Source: Burkholderia cenocepacia (lineage in GTDB: Bacteria; Pseudomonadota; Gammaproteobacteria; Burkholderiales; Burkholderiaceae). From it: DNA of 64,000 nucleotides. Numbering within the stretch: the first letter of the stretch is position 1; each line of letters starts with the position of its first letter. Under the pieces are notes generated by a model. The model worked only from the letters and a program-made list of their open reading frames with translations. It was not told the origin of the DNA and made no database searches. The translations under genes were made by a program, and so were the position numbers. The DNA lies in NCBI RefSeq assembly GCF_900446215.1, contig NZ_UAQZ01000006.1, positions 1 through 64,000 on the forward strand. The letters run 5' to 3'. Shown here piece after piece: positions 9,624 through 18,343 of this stretch.

Positions 9624-10070
9624 TCACTTCGTCTGGGCCGGTGATTTCACGGGGAACGGTGCATCGACCGTTTCGCCGTCGGAGAATTTCAGGCGCAGGT
9701 GCACGGTGTCGCCCGGCTTGATCGCGTGCTTCGGCTCCTCGAGCATGAAGTGATAGCCGCCCGGCGCGATGTCGACCTTGCCGCGCGCGGGGATCGTCAG
9801 CTTGTCGACCATCTCCATCTTCTGCGTCGAGCCGTTCGAGACCGTCTGGTGCAGCATGGCCATCCCGTAGTCGGGGCTGTCGACGTCGACGAGATCGACC
9901 GGCTTGTCGCTCGTATTCACGAGCGTCACGTAGCCGCCCGCGGGCAGCTTGTTCGGCAGCCAGCGCACCCACGCGTTCTGCGCGCTGATCGCGCCGGCGG
10001 CATACGCATGGGCGCCGGCGCACAGCGCGGCGACGAGGGCGAACGTCTTGAGGGTCGTTTTCGTGTTCAT
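9624..10070 (-). CDS. Periplasmic copper chaperone PCuAC
   Basis: The 148-residue product starts with a Sec signal peptide (about residues 1-25, ending AYA-AGA). The PCuAC copper-binding motif is complete: Met and His in MAMLH, then Met residues in KMEMVDK and the HFM pair in GGYHFML. Family members carry Cu(I) to the CuA site of cytochrome oxidase, with SCO acting as reductant or metallochaperone. It lies between the sco gene (8-bp gap) and the ctaG-like gene (10-bp gap), an operon of functional partners. Confidence 0.92.
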   Translation of the reverse strand: MNTKTTLKTFALVAALCAGAHAYAAGAISAQNAWVRWLPNKLPAGGYVTLVNTSDKPVDLVDVDSPDYGMAMLHQTVSNGSTQKMEMVDKLTIPARGKVDIAPGGYHFMLEEPKHAIKPGDTVHLRLKFSDGETVDAPFPVKSPAQTK

Positions 10071-10078
10071 GGCGGAAT

Positions 10079-10714
10079 TCAGGTCGTGGAGGCGGTGTCG
10101 ATGATCCGGCGCACATCGGCGGCGATGGCGTCGGGCGAATCGCGATCGGTCGCGAGCAGGCGCGCGCGGCCGGTCGCGTCGAAGATGTAGACGGCCGAGC
10201 TGTGCGTCACTTCGTAGCCGCCGGACGGATCGCGTTTTTCCATCTGATACGCGACGCGATAGCGCTTGGCCAGCGATTCGATCTGGCCGTCGGTGCCGGT
10301 CAGGCCGCGCGCATGCGCGGCGTCGAACGCGGCGACATAGGACTGCATCGCCTGCGGCGTATCGCGCGCGGGATCGACGGAGACGAACAGGATGCGCACG
10401 TCGTCCGCCTGCGGGCCGAGCTTCGCCAGTACTTCCATCAGCCGCGCGAGGGTTTCGGGGCAGACATCGGGGCAGTGCGTGTAGCCGAAGTAGACGAGCG
10501 CGACGCGGCCGCGGAATGCATCGGCGTCGACGGGATGGCCGTCGCCGCCCGTCAGCTTGAACGACAGGTCGGGCAGGTGGCCGGTGACGTTGGTCAGGTT
10601 CCAGCGCGGCTCGTCGTGCGTGCACGCGGCGAGCGCCACGGCGGCGGCGAGGGCCGCGGCCGTGCGGATGAGGCGGGAGAGGCGCCGGTGCGGCGCGGGG
10701 CGGGCAGACGACAT
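10079..10714 (-). CDS. SCO1/SenC-family copper metallochaperone, lipoprotein
   Basis: The 211-residue protein has a lipoprotein signal with lipobox LAAC near residue 29. The thioredoxin-like domain carries the copper-binding CxxxC motif in FGYTHCPDVCPETL and the distant histidine in YEVTHSSAVYIFD, the third copper ligand. Its role is maturation of the CuA centre of cytochrome oxidase at the outer face of the inner membrane. The start at 10714 gives a normal signal peptide; longer in-frame starts would destroy it. It heads the minus-strand copper operon. Confidence 0.92.
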   Translation of the reverse strand: MSSARPAPHRRLSRLIRTAAALAAAVALAACTHDEPRWNLTNVTGHLPDLSFKLTGGDGHPVDADAFRGRVALVYFGYTHCPDVCPETLARLMEVLAKLGPQADDVRILFVSVDPARDTPQAMQSYVAAFDAAHARGLTGTDGQIESLAKRYRVAYQMEKRDPSGGYEVTHSSAVYIFDATGRARLLATDRDSPDAIAADVRRIIDTASTT

Positions 10715-10992
10715 CCTGGGGCTCGATCGGACGATGGATAGCCGGGGCGCGATGCCATGCGCCGCGCGGCAGGCGGTTGCGACTGTAGCGCAATTCGCGC
10801 GCCTGCGTCCTTTCGAAACCCCTGCGGGGCGGGCGAGCGGGGCAATATGTCGCAGTTGACGCGGCGGGCGGCGCGGTGTTCGCGCGGCCCCGGTTTCGCC
10901 CATCTGGGGGCGCAGGCGCGGTAAGATGCGCACAACTCCATTCGCGCAGCGGCGGCCCGGCATTTTCCGGTCGCCCTCAGACTATCGAATCG

Positions 10993-11745
10993 ATGCAATC
11001 CGTTCCGGCTTCCCTGTCCCTGACCGATACCGCGTTCTTCTTCGACTTCGACGGCACGCTCGTCGAGCTCGCGCCGACCCCCGACAGCATTCACGTTCCG
11101 CCGTCGCTGCTGACGCTGCTCGACGAGCTGTCGCGCCGCTCGCACGGCGCGGTCGCGATCGTGTCCGGGCGCGGCATCGACAACCTCGACACTTTCCTGA
11201 AGATGCCCGATCTGCCGATCGCCGGCCTGCACGGCGCGGAGCGCCGCGATGCGAACGGCGACACGCAGCGCATCGGCTTCAACGACGAACGCCTGCTGCG
11301 CATCGAGCGCGAGCTCGCGGACGTGGTCGACCGCCATCCTGGCATGCTGCTCGAGATCAAGGGCGCGGCCGTCGCGCTGCACTTTCGCAACGCGCCCGAG
11401 CGCGAGGCGGTGGCGCGCGAAGCGGCCGAGCGCCTCGTCGCCGACTATGCGGATGCGTACGTGCTGCAACCGGGCAAGATGGTGTTCGAGATCAAGCCGA
11501 AGGGCGTCGACAAGGGGCGCGCGCTGGCCGCGTTCCTCGACGAGCCGCCCTTTGCGGGCCGCGTGCCGCTGTTCGCGGGCGACGACCTGACCGACGAGAA
11601 GGGTTTCGCGGTGGTCAACGCGCGCGGCGGCCTGTCGATCAAGGTCGGCGCGGGCGAGACGTCCGCGCGCATGCGGCTCGATTCGGTCGACGCACTGCAT
11701 GAGCAGATCGCATGCTGGCTCGGCGCGGGGCAGCCGCACGCATGA
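10993..11745 (+). CDS. otsB: Trehalose-6-phosphate phosphatase
   Basis: The enzyme dephosphorylates trehalose 6-phosphate to trehalose, an osmoprotectant. The 250-residue HAD-superfamily protein shows motif I FFFDFDGTLVEL with the nucleophile Asp, motif II in VAIVSGRG, and motif IV in FAGDDLTDEKGF. The ATG at 10993 was chosen because the HAD motif then begins at about residue 16, as usual. The stop overlaps the otsA start (ATGA), so the two are translationally coupled. Confidence 0.95.
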   Translation: MQSVPASLSLTDTAFFFDFDGTLVELAPTPDSIHVPPSLLTLLDELSRRSHGAVAIVSGRGIDNLDTFLKMPDLPIAGLHGAERRDANGDTQRIGFNDERLLRIERELADVVDRHPGMLLEIKGAAVALHFRNAPEREAVAREAAERLVADYADAYVLQPGKMVFEIKPKGVDKGRALAAFLDEPPFAGRVPLFAGDDLTDEKGFAVVNARGGLSIKVGAGETSARMRLDSVDALHEQIACWLGAGQPHA

Positions 11746-13127
11746 GCCGGCTCATCATCGTTTCAAACCGCGTCGCGCCGATTTCGGAAGGCGAACCGGC
11801 GGCGGGCGGCCTCGCGATCGGCGTCTATGACGCGCTGAAGGAAACCGGCGGCATGTGGTTCGGCTGGAGCGGCGAAGTGGTCGCGTCCGGCGCGCCGCAG
11901 CCGCAGATCCGCATCGAGGAGCGCGGGCCCGTGACGTTCGCGACCGTCGGGCTGTCGCGTCGCGATTACGACCAGTATTACCGCGGGTTCTCGAACGCGA
12001 CGCTGTGGCCCGCGTTCCATTACCGCGCGGACCTGATCCAGTACGATCGCCACGAGTTCGACGGTTATCGCCGCGTCAACGTCTGGCTCGCGCAGCAGCT
12101 CGTGCCGCTGCTGCAGGACGACGACGTGATCTGGGTGCACGACTATCACCTGATTCCGTTCGCGCGCGCGCTGCGCGACGCCGGTGTGAAGAACCGCATC
12201 GGCTTCTTCCTGCACATTCCGTTTCCGGCCGCGCAGGTGCTCGTCAACGTACCGCCGCACCGCGAACTCGTCGAGTCGCTGTGCGCGTTCGATCTGCTCG
12301 GTTTCCAGACCGAGCCCGATCTGCGCGCGTTCTGCGACTACGTCGAGTTCGAGGCGGACGGCGACGTCGAGCGCGACGGGCACACGGTGCACGTCCGGGC
12401 GTTCGGCCAGACGCTGCGCGCGGCCGCCTATCCGATCGGCGTATATCCGGACGAGATTGCGTCGCTCGCGCAGGCGGGCGAACACGGCAAGGCGGTGCGC
12501 ACGCTCGCGACGTCGCTGCGCGGGCGGCAACTGATCATGAGCGTCGACCGGCTCGATTATTCGAAGGGGCTCGTCGAGCGCTTCCGTGCCTTCGAGAAGC
12601 TGCTCGAACACCAGGCGTCGATCCGCAACCGCGTGTCGTTCCTGCAGATCGCGCCGTCGACGCGCGCGGATTTGCGTGCGTACCAGGACATCCGCCTGCA
12701 GCTCGAAGCGGAGTCCGGGCGCATCAACGGGCGCTACGCGGAGCTCGACTGGGCGCCGATCCTCTACATTCACCGTCAGTACGACCGCCAGGTGCTCGCC
12801 GCGCTGTACCGCCTTGCGCGTGTGGGCTTCGTGACGCCGCTGCGCGACGGGATGAACCTCGTCGCGAAGGAGTACGTGTCCGCGCAGAATCCGGACGATC
12901 CGGGCGTGCTGGTGCTGTCGCGCTTCGCGGGTGCCGCGCGCGAGCTCACGGGCGCGCTGATCGTCAATCCGATCGATATCGACGGGATGGCCGATGCGCT
13001 GTCGCAGGCGTTGACGATGCCGCTCGCCGAGCGGCGGGCGCGTTACGCGGACATGATCGCGCAGCTTCGCGAGAACAACGTGTCGGTGTGGCGCGACAAT
13101 TTCCTGCGCGATCTGCAGCACGTCTGA
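11742..13127 (+). CDS. otsA: Trehalose-6-phosphate synthase (GT20)
   Basis: The enzyme joins UDP-glucose and glucose 6-phosphate to trehalose 6-phosphate in the cytosol. The 461-residue product has the GT20 features: N-terminal glycine-rich loop [20 protein letters not shown] with the catalytic His, the [11 protein letters not shown] phosphate-contact segment, and the C-terminal [19 protein letters not shown]. It overlaps otsB by four bases. Its terminator has been split by an IS3-family insertion 40 bp downstream. Confidence 0.96.
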   Translation: MSRLIIVSNRVAPISEGEPAAGGLAIGVYDALKETGGMWFGWSGEVVASGAPQPQIRIEERGPVTFATVGLSRRDYDQYYRGFSNATLWPAFHYRADLIQYDRHEFDGYRRVNVWLAQQLVPLLQDDDVIWVHDYHLIPFARALRDAGVKNRIGFFLHIPFPAAQVLVNVPPHRELVESLCAFDLLGFQTEPDLRAFCDYVEFEADGDVERDGHTVHVRAFGQTLRAAAYPIGVYPDEIASLAQAGEHGKAVRTLATSLRGRQLIMSVDRLDYSKGLVERFRAFEKLLEHQASIRNRVSFLQIAPSTRADLRAYQDIRLQLEAESGRINGRYAELDWAPILYIHRQYDRQVLAALYRLARVGFVTPLRDGMNLVAKEYVSAQNPDDPGVLVLSRFAGAARELTGALIVNPIDIDGMADALSQALTMPLAERRARYADMIAQLRENNVSVWRDNFLRDLQHV

Positions 13128-13149
13128 ACTATTGCTGGTGGTGCAATTG

Positions 13150-13168
13150 AAAAAGCCGCCGTGCGCAA
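13150..13168 (+). terminator. Left half of the otsA terminator, interrupted by IS
   Basis: AAAAAGCCGCCGTGC followed by loop bases GCAA ends exactly at the insertion sequence. The other half, GCAA then GCACGGCGGC and six T residues, resumes at 14608-14627. Joined, the halves form a perfect bidirectional hairpin with a GCAA loop between the convergent otsA and ABC exporter genes. Confidence 0.85.
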
Positions 13169-13213
13169 TGAACTGAACCCCAAAAGTTGGACGCCAACTT
13201 TTGGGGTTTTTTC

Positions 13214-13738
13214 ATGGCGAGATATACCGAGCAGTTCAAGCTATCGGTAGTGAAGCGGTGCATCGGGGGGGAAGCCATACGCGCGGTGGCGCGAACGCAT
13301 GGCTTGAGTCACTCGACGGTTTCCCAGTGGTACGCCACATACCAGGCTCATGGTAAGGACGGCGTGCGTAGGAAGTACAACTCATACGATGTGGCGTTCA
13401 GGCTCAAAGTTGTTCAGCACATGCGCGAGCATGGCGTGTCGAGCAAGGAAGCGGCGGCGCGGTTCAATATTCGCAATCCGAGCGCGGTGCTCGAATGGGC
13501 TCGCCGCTATGATGATGGTGGTTTGACTGCCCTCGCGCCGAGGCCCAAAGGCCGCCGCCCAACCGCAATGCCAAAAACACCGCCTGCTCAGCCTCTGAAC
13601 CCTACCGATGGCACGGATACCCGTACCCGCGAGGACCTGCTTCAGGAACTGAACTACCTGCGCATGGAGAACGCGTATCTAAAAAAGCTGAGGGCCTTGG
13701 TTCAGGCGCAGGCTGTACCGCGCAAAAAGCGCAAATAG
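13214..13738 (+). CDS. IS3-family OrfA (helix-turn-helix protein)
   Basis: The 174-residue protein has two helix-turn-helix units (RAVARTHGLSHSTVSQWYATY and SKEAAARFNIRNPSAVLEWARRY) and a C-terminal leucine-zipper-like segment (LLQELNYLRMENAYLKKL) used for multimerisation. It binds the element ends. The A_AAA_AAG heptamer in codons for L-K-K at about residue 156 allows a -1 ribosomal shift into orfB, giving the OrfAB transposase. The stop codon overlaps the orfB GTG. Confidence 0.92.
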   Translation: MARYTEQFKLSVVKRCIGGEAIRAVARTHGLSHSTVSQWYATYQAHGKDGVRRKYNSYDVAFRLKVVQHMREHGVSSKEAAARFNIRNPSAVLEWARRYDDGGLTALAPRPKGRRPTAMPKTPPAQPLNPTDGTDTRTREDLLQELNYLRMENAYLKKLRALVQAQAVPRKKRK

Positions 13739-14574
13739 TGCTTGAGCTAAGGCAACAATTCCCGCTGGCTGGCTTGCTCCGGGTGGCCGGACTGGCTCGC
13801 AGCACGTTTTATTACCAGTGCAAGGCGCTGGCCGCTCCCGATCGGCATGCGAGTGTGAAAGCGAAAATTCGAGCACTGTTCGAGCAGCACAAGGGGCGCT
13901 ATGGCTATCGACGCATCACGCTGGCGCTGCGCCGTCTGGGGCAGATGATTAACCACAAGACGGTTGCACGCCTGATGCGCAAGATGCAGTTGAAGTCCTG
14001 CGTGCGGGTCAAGAAGTACCGTGCGTATAGGGGCAACACGTGCAAGACGGCCCCGCATCTGCTCCAGCGCCAGTTCCATGCCGCCCGTCCGAACGAGAAG
14101 TGGGTTACCGACATCACCGAGTTCAGCGTAGGTGGCCAAAAGCTGTATCTGTCACCAGTGCTGGATCTGTACAACGGGGAGATCATCGCGTACCAGACGC
14201 ATACTCGGCCAGCCTTCCAGATGGTTACTGACATGTTGCGCAAGGCTTTGCGTCGCCTGCAACCCGACGAAAGACCCATGTTGCACTCTGATCAAGGCTG
14301 GCATTATCAAATGCCCGGCTGGCGGCTCATGCTCGAGCAACGCTCGTTGGCGCAAAGCATGTCGCGTAAAGGCAATTGCCTGGACAACGCTGCCATGGAA
14401 AGCTTCTTCGGCACGCTGAAATCCGAGTTCTTCTACTTGAACCACTTCAGCAGCATTGAACAGCTACGCATCGGCTTGAAGCGCTACATCCGGTACTACA
14501 ATCACGAGCGCATCAAGCTCAAACTGAAAGGGCTGAGTCCTGTGCAATACAGGACTCAGCCTCATCCGGCCTAG
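13738..14574 (+). CDS. IS3-family OrfB (DDE integrase domain)
   Basis: The 278-residue frame starts with an HTH_21 segment (YGYRRITLALRRLGQMINHKTVARLMRKM) and an rve integrase core. The catalytic triad is visible: Asp in WVTDITEF, Asp in MLHSDQGW, and Glu in CLDNAAMESFFGTLK with 35 residues between the last two. The product is most likely made as an OrfAB fusion by -1 frameshifting, because the -1 frame is open from 13687 to the GTG at 13738. No inactivating change is seen. Confidence 0.93.
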   Translation: MLELRQQFPLAGLLRVAGLARSTFYYQCKALAAPDRHASVKAKIRALFEQHKGRYGYRRITLALRRLGQMINHKTVARLMRKMQLKSCVRVKKYRAYRGNTCKTAPHLLQRQFHAARPNEKWVTDITEFSVGGQKLYLSPVLDLYNGEIIAYQTHTRPAFQMVTDMLRKALRRLQPDERPMLHSDQGWHYQMPGWRLMLEQRSLAQSMSRKGNCLDNAAMESFFGTLKSEFFYLNHFSSIEQLRIGLKRYIRYYNHERIKLKLKGLSPVQYRTQPHPA

Positions 14575-14652
14575 CCGGTAACCGTCCAACTTCGTGGGTT
14601 CAGTTCAGCAAGCACGGCGGCTTTTTTGTCGGCGCGGCGGTATGCCGGCGCG

Positions 14653-16479
14653 TCAGGCCACGCGTTCGCCGGTCGGCGTGCTGCCGTCCGCATGATGGCG
14701 GCCGTGCTGTTTCGCGAGCAGGTCGCGATACAGGCCGGGACGGCTGCGCAGCACGTCGGGCGGGCCGTCGTCGATCACCTTGCCGTTGTTCATCACGATG
14801 ATGCGGTCGAAGTTGCGCAGCGTCGACAGGCGGTGCGCGATCGCGATCACCGTGCGGCCGACCATCAGGCGATCGAGCGCGCTCTGGATCGCTTCCTCGG
14901 ACGCGCTGTCGAGCGCCGACGTCGCTTCGTCGAGCAGCAGGATCGGCGCATCCTTCAGGATCGCGCGCGCGATCGCGATGCGCTGGCGCTGGCCGCCCGA
15001 CAGCTTGACGCCGCGGTCGCCGACGATCGTGTCATAGCCTTCCGGCATCGCCTCGATGAACTCCGCGCAGCGCGCGTCGCGCGCGGCGGCGAGCACTTCG
15101 TCGCGGGTCGCATCGGGGCGGCCGTACGCGATGTTGTCGTAGATCGTCCGGTGCAGCAGCGAGATGTCCTGCGGCACCAGCGCGATCGCGTGGCGCAGGC
15201 TGTCCTGCGTGATGCCCTTCACGTCCTGGCCGTCGACCATCACGACGCCGTCCTGCGTGTCGTAGAAGCGCTGCAGCAGCGCCAGCACGGTCGACTTGCC
15301 CGCGCCCGACTTGCCGATCAGCCCGACACGCTGGCCCGGCTCGATATGAAGGTCGAAGTGGTCGAGGATCGCGCGGCGGTGCGGATACGCGAACGTCACG
15401 CGCTCGAAGTCGACGCGGCCGCCCTTGGCCGACAGCGGCTGCGCATCCGAGCGGTCCGGCATGCCGTGCGGTTCGAGCAGCGTCTTCACCGCTTCGGACA
15501 GGCGTGCGACGTGCTGCGTGACGTCGACGAGCGCGACCGCGAGATCGCGCGTGCCGTGCAGGATCGTGAAGCCGAGCGAGCTGACGAGCACGATGTCGCC
15601 CGACGTCGCGCGGCCCTGGTCCCACAGCCACAGCGCCCAGCCGAGCAGGCCGGCGGACAGCATCGCGGTGATCACCGCATGCAGCAGCCGCAGTTTCTCG
15701 AGATAGAGCAGGCTCTGCTGGCGCGCATCCATCTCGGCCTTGACCGTTGCGCCGAAGCGCTTCTGTTCGCGCAGCGTCATCCCGAACGCGCGCACGAGGC
15801 CCATGTTGCCGATCACGTCGACGAGTTCGCCGTCGACGGCCGCGGCCTTCGCCGCGAACGCGTGGTGGCGCGCCGAGCCGCGGCCGGCGAGCTTGAACAG
15901 GATGACGGACAGCACGGCCGAACAGCCGAGCAGGCCGGCCGCCATCAGCGGATTGACGACGATGATCATCAGGATCGCGCCCATCACCGCGATGCACGGC
16001 GGCAGCACGTTCCACGCCATCGTGTTCTCCGACGTGTACACCGCGTTCGACGTGGCCGTGATGCGGCTGGCGAGCGTACCCGGCTGCTTCTCCGAGTAAT
16101 ACGTCGGCGAATGGCCGATCAGGTACTGGAACAGGTCGCGCCGCAGGTCGCCGGTGACCGCGACGAACGTATGCGCGGCGACCCAGCCGCCGACGCGCCA
16201 CAGCAGGTTGTCGGCCGCGATCAGCCCGACGAGCAGCGCGAACGCGCTCCACAGCGGGCCCGGATGATGGCGCCCGGTCGCCAGCACGTCGATCAGGTGC
16301 TTGATCGCGTATTGCGAGCCGAGCGCGCAGCCGACGGCGGCCAGCACGCTGCAGAGCACGACCAGGTGCGCGACCGGGTGGCGGCGGATGTAGCGGAACA
16401 GGAACGCGATCGGCCGATGCGCGTAGCTCGACAGCTTCGCGTTGTAGGCGTTGCGCTGGGCGGGGGTGAGAGATTCCAA
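14653..16479 (-). CDS. ABC exporter, fused permease-ATPase (MsbA/multidrug type)
   Basis: The 608-residue half-transporter has six membrane segments in the first 330 residues and a C-terminal nucleotide-binding domain. Walker A GKSGAGKST, Q-loop ALVPQDISLL, signature LSGGQRQRIAIARA, Walker B ILLLDEATSALD and the switch histidine in AIAHRLSTL are intact. A homodimer in the inner membrane is expected. Lipids, drugs or peptides are possible substrates; sequence alone does not decide. The convergent 3' end faces otsA across the IS-split terminator. Confidence 0.9.
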   Translation of the reverse strand: MESLTPAQRNAYNAKLSSYAHRPIAFLFRYIRRHPVAHLVVLCSVLAAVGCALGSQYAIKHLIDVLATGRHHPGPLWSAFALLVGLIAADNLLWRVGGWVAAHTFVAVTGDLRRDLFQYLIGHSPTYYSEKQPGTLASRITATSNAVYTSENTMAWNVLPPCIAVMGAILMIIVVNPLMAAGLLGCSAVLSVILFKLAGRGSARHHAFAAKAAAVDGELVDVIGNMGLVRAFGMTLREQKRFGATVKAEMDARQQSLLYLEKLRLLHAVITAMLSAGLLGWALWLWDQGRATSGDIVLVSSLGFTILHGTRDLAVALVDVTQHVARLSEAVKTLLEPHGMPDRSDAQPLSAKGGRVDFERVTFAYPHRRAILDHFDLHIEPGQRVGLIGKSGAGKSTVLALLQRFYDTQDGVVMVDGQDVKGITQDSLRHAIALVPQDISLLHRTIYDNIAYGRPDATRDEVLAAARDARCAEFIEAMPEGYDTIVGDRGVKLSGGQRQRIAIARAILKDAPILLLDEATSALDSASEEAIQSALDRLMVGRTVIAIAHRLSTLRNFDRIIVMNNGKVIDDGPPDVLRSRPGLYRDLLAKQHGRHHADGSTPTGERVA

Positions 16480-17043
16480 AATATGCGTGCGGTGATTCGG
16501 TGATTGAGCGTGGCGGCTGGATCGCGGGCCGGCGTTCGCCCGGACTGACTAATCCGGCATTGTAAACAAGGCCTGCGTTGCGCTGCGCGAATCTTGCCTT
16601 GGCCAGAGGCTCGCGATCGATTTTGAGATAAAATCCGGCATCCCGTCCTGCCGCAGGTGCCGGAATCACGCTGCCGGCAGCGGCGGGTAACGAGGATCGC
16701 CAAAAGGGCCTTCCACTCTAGAACGGACACCCGAGTCCGCGGGTTGCAAAGTGTTGCACCTTTGTAACAAAGTAAAGTGTTTGAAATGTTGTGCGCCGTA
16801 TCGGGATTAACCCTAGATAATCGGCTCCGGGTTCGATTCCAGGTTTTTTTACGAACCCCTGTCAACGGGTCTTCGTTTCAAACGTTCTATGCCTGTCGCG
16901 TCGCCGACGCTCCTTGAGCAGCGCGGGTTCGACGCCCCCGGCAGGCTGATTCGTCCGACTTTCGGACGACCTGCATCCAGCCCGGACCGCCGGCAGGTTG
17001 CCGACCCATACCTGGTTTTTTGCCGATTTTTTAGGAGTTACGC
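16480..17043. other. 564-bp divergent intergenic region
   Basis: No gene was recognised. It must hold the promoters of the ABC exporter and the glycosyltransferase. A perfect 13-bp palindrome CTTTGTAACAAAG lies at 16760-16772 in a locally AT-rich tract. GGGTTCG at 16829-16835 can pair with CGAACCC at 16852-16858 around a T-rich loop. TAGGAGT at 17031-17037 is the ribosome-binding site of the glycosyltransferase gene. Confidence 0.6.
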
Positions 17044-18108
17044 ATGCGAATCGCCCAAATCGCTCCGTTGCATGAAGCGGTGCCCCCGAAACTGTACGGC
17101 GGTACCGAGCGAGTGGTGTCCTACCTCACCGAAGCACTTGTCGAGATGGGGCATGACGTCACGCTCTTCGCGAGCGGCGATTCGCAGACTTCCGCGAAAC
17201 TCGAAGCGTGCTGGCCGCAGGCGCTGCGCCTCGACCCGACGATCCGCGACGTGATGGCCCCGCACATGCTGCTCCTCGAGCAGGTGCGCCGCCGCGCGGA
17301 AGAGTTCGACGTCCTGCACTGCCACATCGACTACTACCCGTTCTCGCTGTTCTCGCGCCAGCCGGTCCCGCATCTGACGACGATGCACGGCCGTCTCGAC
17401 CTGCCGGAACTGCAGCCGATCTTCAACGCATTCAGCGACGTGCCGGTCGTGTCGATCTCCGACAACCAGCGCATCCCGCTGCCGCAGGCGAACTGGCTGT
17501 CGACCGTGTACCACGGCCTGCCGGAAAACCTGCTGACGCCGATCCCGAACGTGAAGCCGAGCTACCTCGCGTTCCTCGGCCGTATCTCGCCGGAGAAGCG
17601 CGTCGACACGGCGATCCGCATCGCCGAGCAGGCCGGCCTGCCGATCAAGATCGCCGCGAAGCTCGACAAGGCTGACCGCGCGTACTACGAAGAGAAGATC
17701 AAGCCGCTGTTCGCGCTGCCGCACGTCGAGTACATCGGCGAAATCAGCGAGTCGGAAAAGACCGAATTCCTCGGCAATGCGCATGCGCTGCTGTTCCCGA
17801 TCGACTGGCCGGAGCCCTTCGGCCTGGTGATGATCGAGGCGATGGCCTGCGGCACCCCGGTGATCGCGTTCAAGCGCGGCTCGGTGCCGGAAGTGATCGA
17901 CAACGGCGTGTCGGGCTTCGTCGTCGAAGACGAACTGTCGGCCGTCGCCGCGCTCAAGCGCCTCGATACGCTGCCGCGCGAGAAGGTGCGCGCCGCGTTC
18001 GAAGCCCGTTTCTCGTCGAAGGTGATGGCGCAGAACTACGTGAAGGGCTACGAGGAACTGCTGCGCCAGAAGCGCCGCACGGTGCTCCGCGAAGTCAACG
18101 CGAGCTGA
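17044..18108 (+). CDS. GT4-family glycosyltransferase
   Basis: The 354-residue protein has two Rossmann-like halves of GT-B glycosyltransferases. The N-terminal part begins MRIAQIAPL and has the acceptor glycine loop KLYGGTERV; the C-terminal donor part shows LAFLGRISPEKRVDTAI and the E-x7-E motif in WPEPFGLVMIEAMACGTPVIAFKRGS. Its donor would be a nucleotide sugar; the acceptor is unknown. It is monocistronic, with a strong ribosome-binding site and a hairpin terminator after it. Similar genes in Burkholderia are annotated only as group 1 glycosyltransferases. Confidence 0.9.
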   Translation: MRIAQIAPLHEAVPPKLYGGTERVVSYLTEALVEMGHDVTLFASGDSQTSAKLEACWPQALRLDPTIRDVMAPHMLLLEQVRRRAEEFDVLHCHIDYYPFSLFSRQPVPHLTTMHGRLDLPELQPIFNAFSDVPVVSISDNQRIPLPQANWLSTVYHGLPENLLTPIPNVKPSYLAFLGRISPEKRVDTAIRIAEQAGLPIKIAAKLDKADRAYYEEKIKPLFALPHVEYIGEISESEKTEFLGNAHALLFPIDWPEPFGLVMIEAMACGTPVIAFKRGSVPEVIDNGVSGFVVEDELSAVAALKRLDTLPREKVRAAFEARFSSKVMAQNYVKGYEELLRQKRRTVLREVNAS

Positions 18109-18147
18109 TCGCGGGCCGCCGCCATACTGCGGCGCGCGGCCGTCACG

Positions 18148-18177
18148 ACGCCCCGTCCGGGTTTTCCGGCGGGGCGT
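18148..18177 (+). terminator. Terminator hairpin after glycosyltransferase
   Basis: ACGCCCCG at 18148-18155 pairs with CGGGGCGT at 18170-18177; the loop contains a smaller CCGG/CCGG hairpin. It lies 40 bp after the stop codon and is followed by only a short TTGT. Confidence 0.65.
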
Positions 18178-18263
18178 TGTCACATCTGCGGCGCGGATCT
18201 GTTGTATTCTCGCCGCGCCCGGCGCCGCGAACGGCCTTCGAAGCGGCCCGGCACGCCATCCGG

Positions 18264-18294
18264 CCGTCTGTCCAGACGGTAATGTCCCTATAAT
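18264..18294 (+). promoter_or_regulatory. Promoter with palindrome over the -35 region
   Basis: CCGTCTG-TC-CAGACGG (18264-18279) is a perfect inverted repeat with 7-bp arms. It is followed by a consensus TATAAT at 18289-18294. The palindrome covers the -35 position of a promoter for the gene at 18344, so a repressor or an activator could act there. No dedicated regulator is adjacent. Confidence 0.5.
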
Positions 18295-18343
18295 GGCCGT
18301 GCCGTGAAATCCGGCCGGTACGAATATCCAGAGGAGAGCAGTC

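Larger units (their letters stand above)
13169..14607 (+). mobile_element. IS3-family (IS150-like) insertion sequence, copy 1
   Basis: The 1439-bp element is bounded by 24-bp imperfect inverted repeats: TGAACTGAACCCCAAAAGTT at 13169 onward and its near-complement at 14584-14607 (two mismatches and otherwise the same ends). A 4-bp GCAA duplication flanks it (13165-13168 and 14608-14611). It carries two overlapping frames, orfA and orfB, with an in-frame A_AAA_AAG slippery heptamer at 13681-13687. The insertion lies in the loop of the otsA terminator. Confidence 0.93.

Noticed and set aside
14626..16503. 625-residue plus-strand frame opposite the ABC exporter
   Set aside because: It is the antisense shadow of a gene with all ABC motifs; composition is typical of GC-rich antisense frames.
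16829..16858. GGTTCGATTCC resembling a tRNA T-arm
   Set aside because: No acceptor, D or anticodon arms can be drawn around it; the segment instead pairs GGGTTCG with CGAACCC as a simple hairpin.
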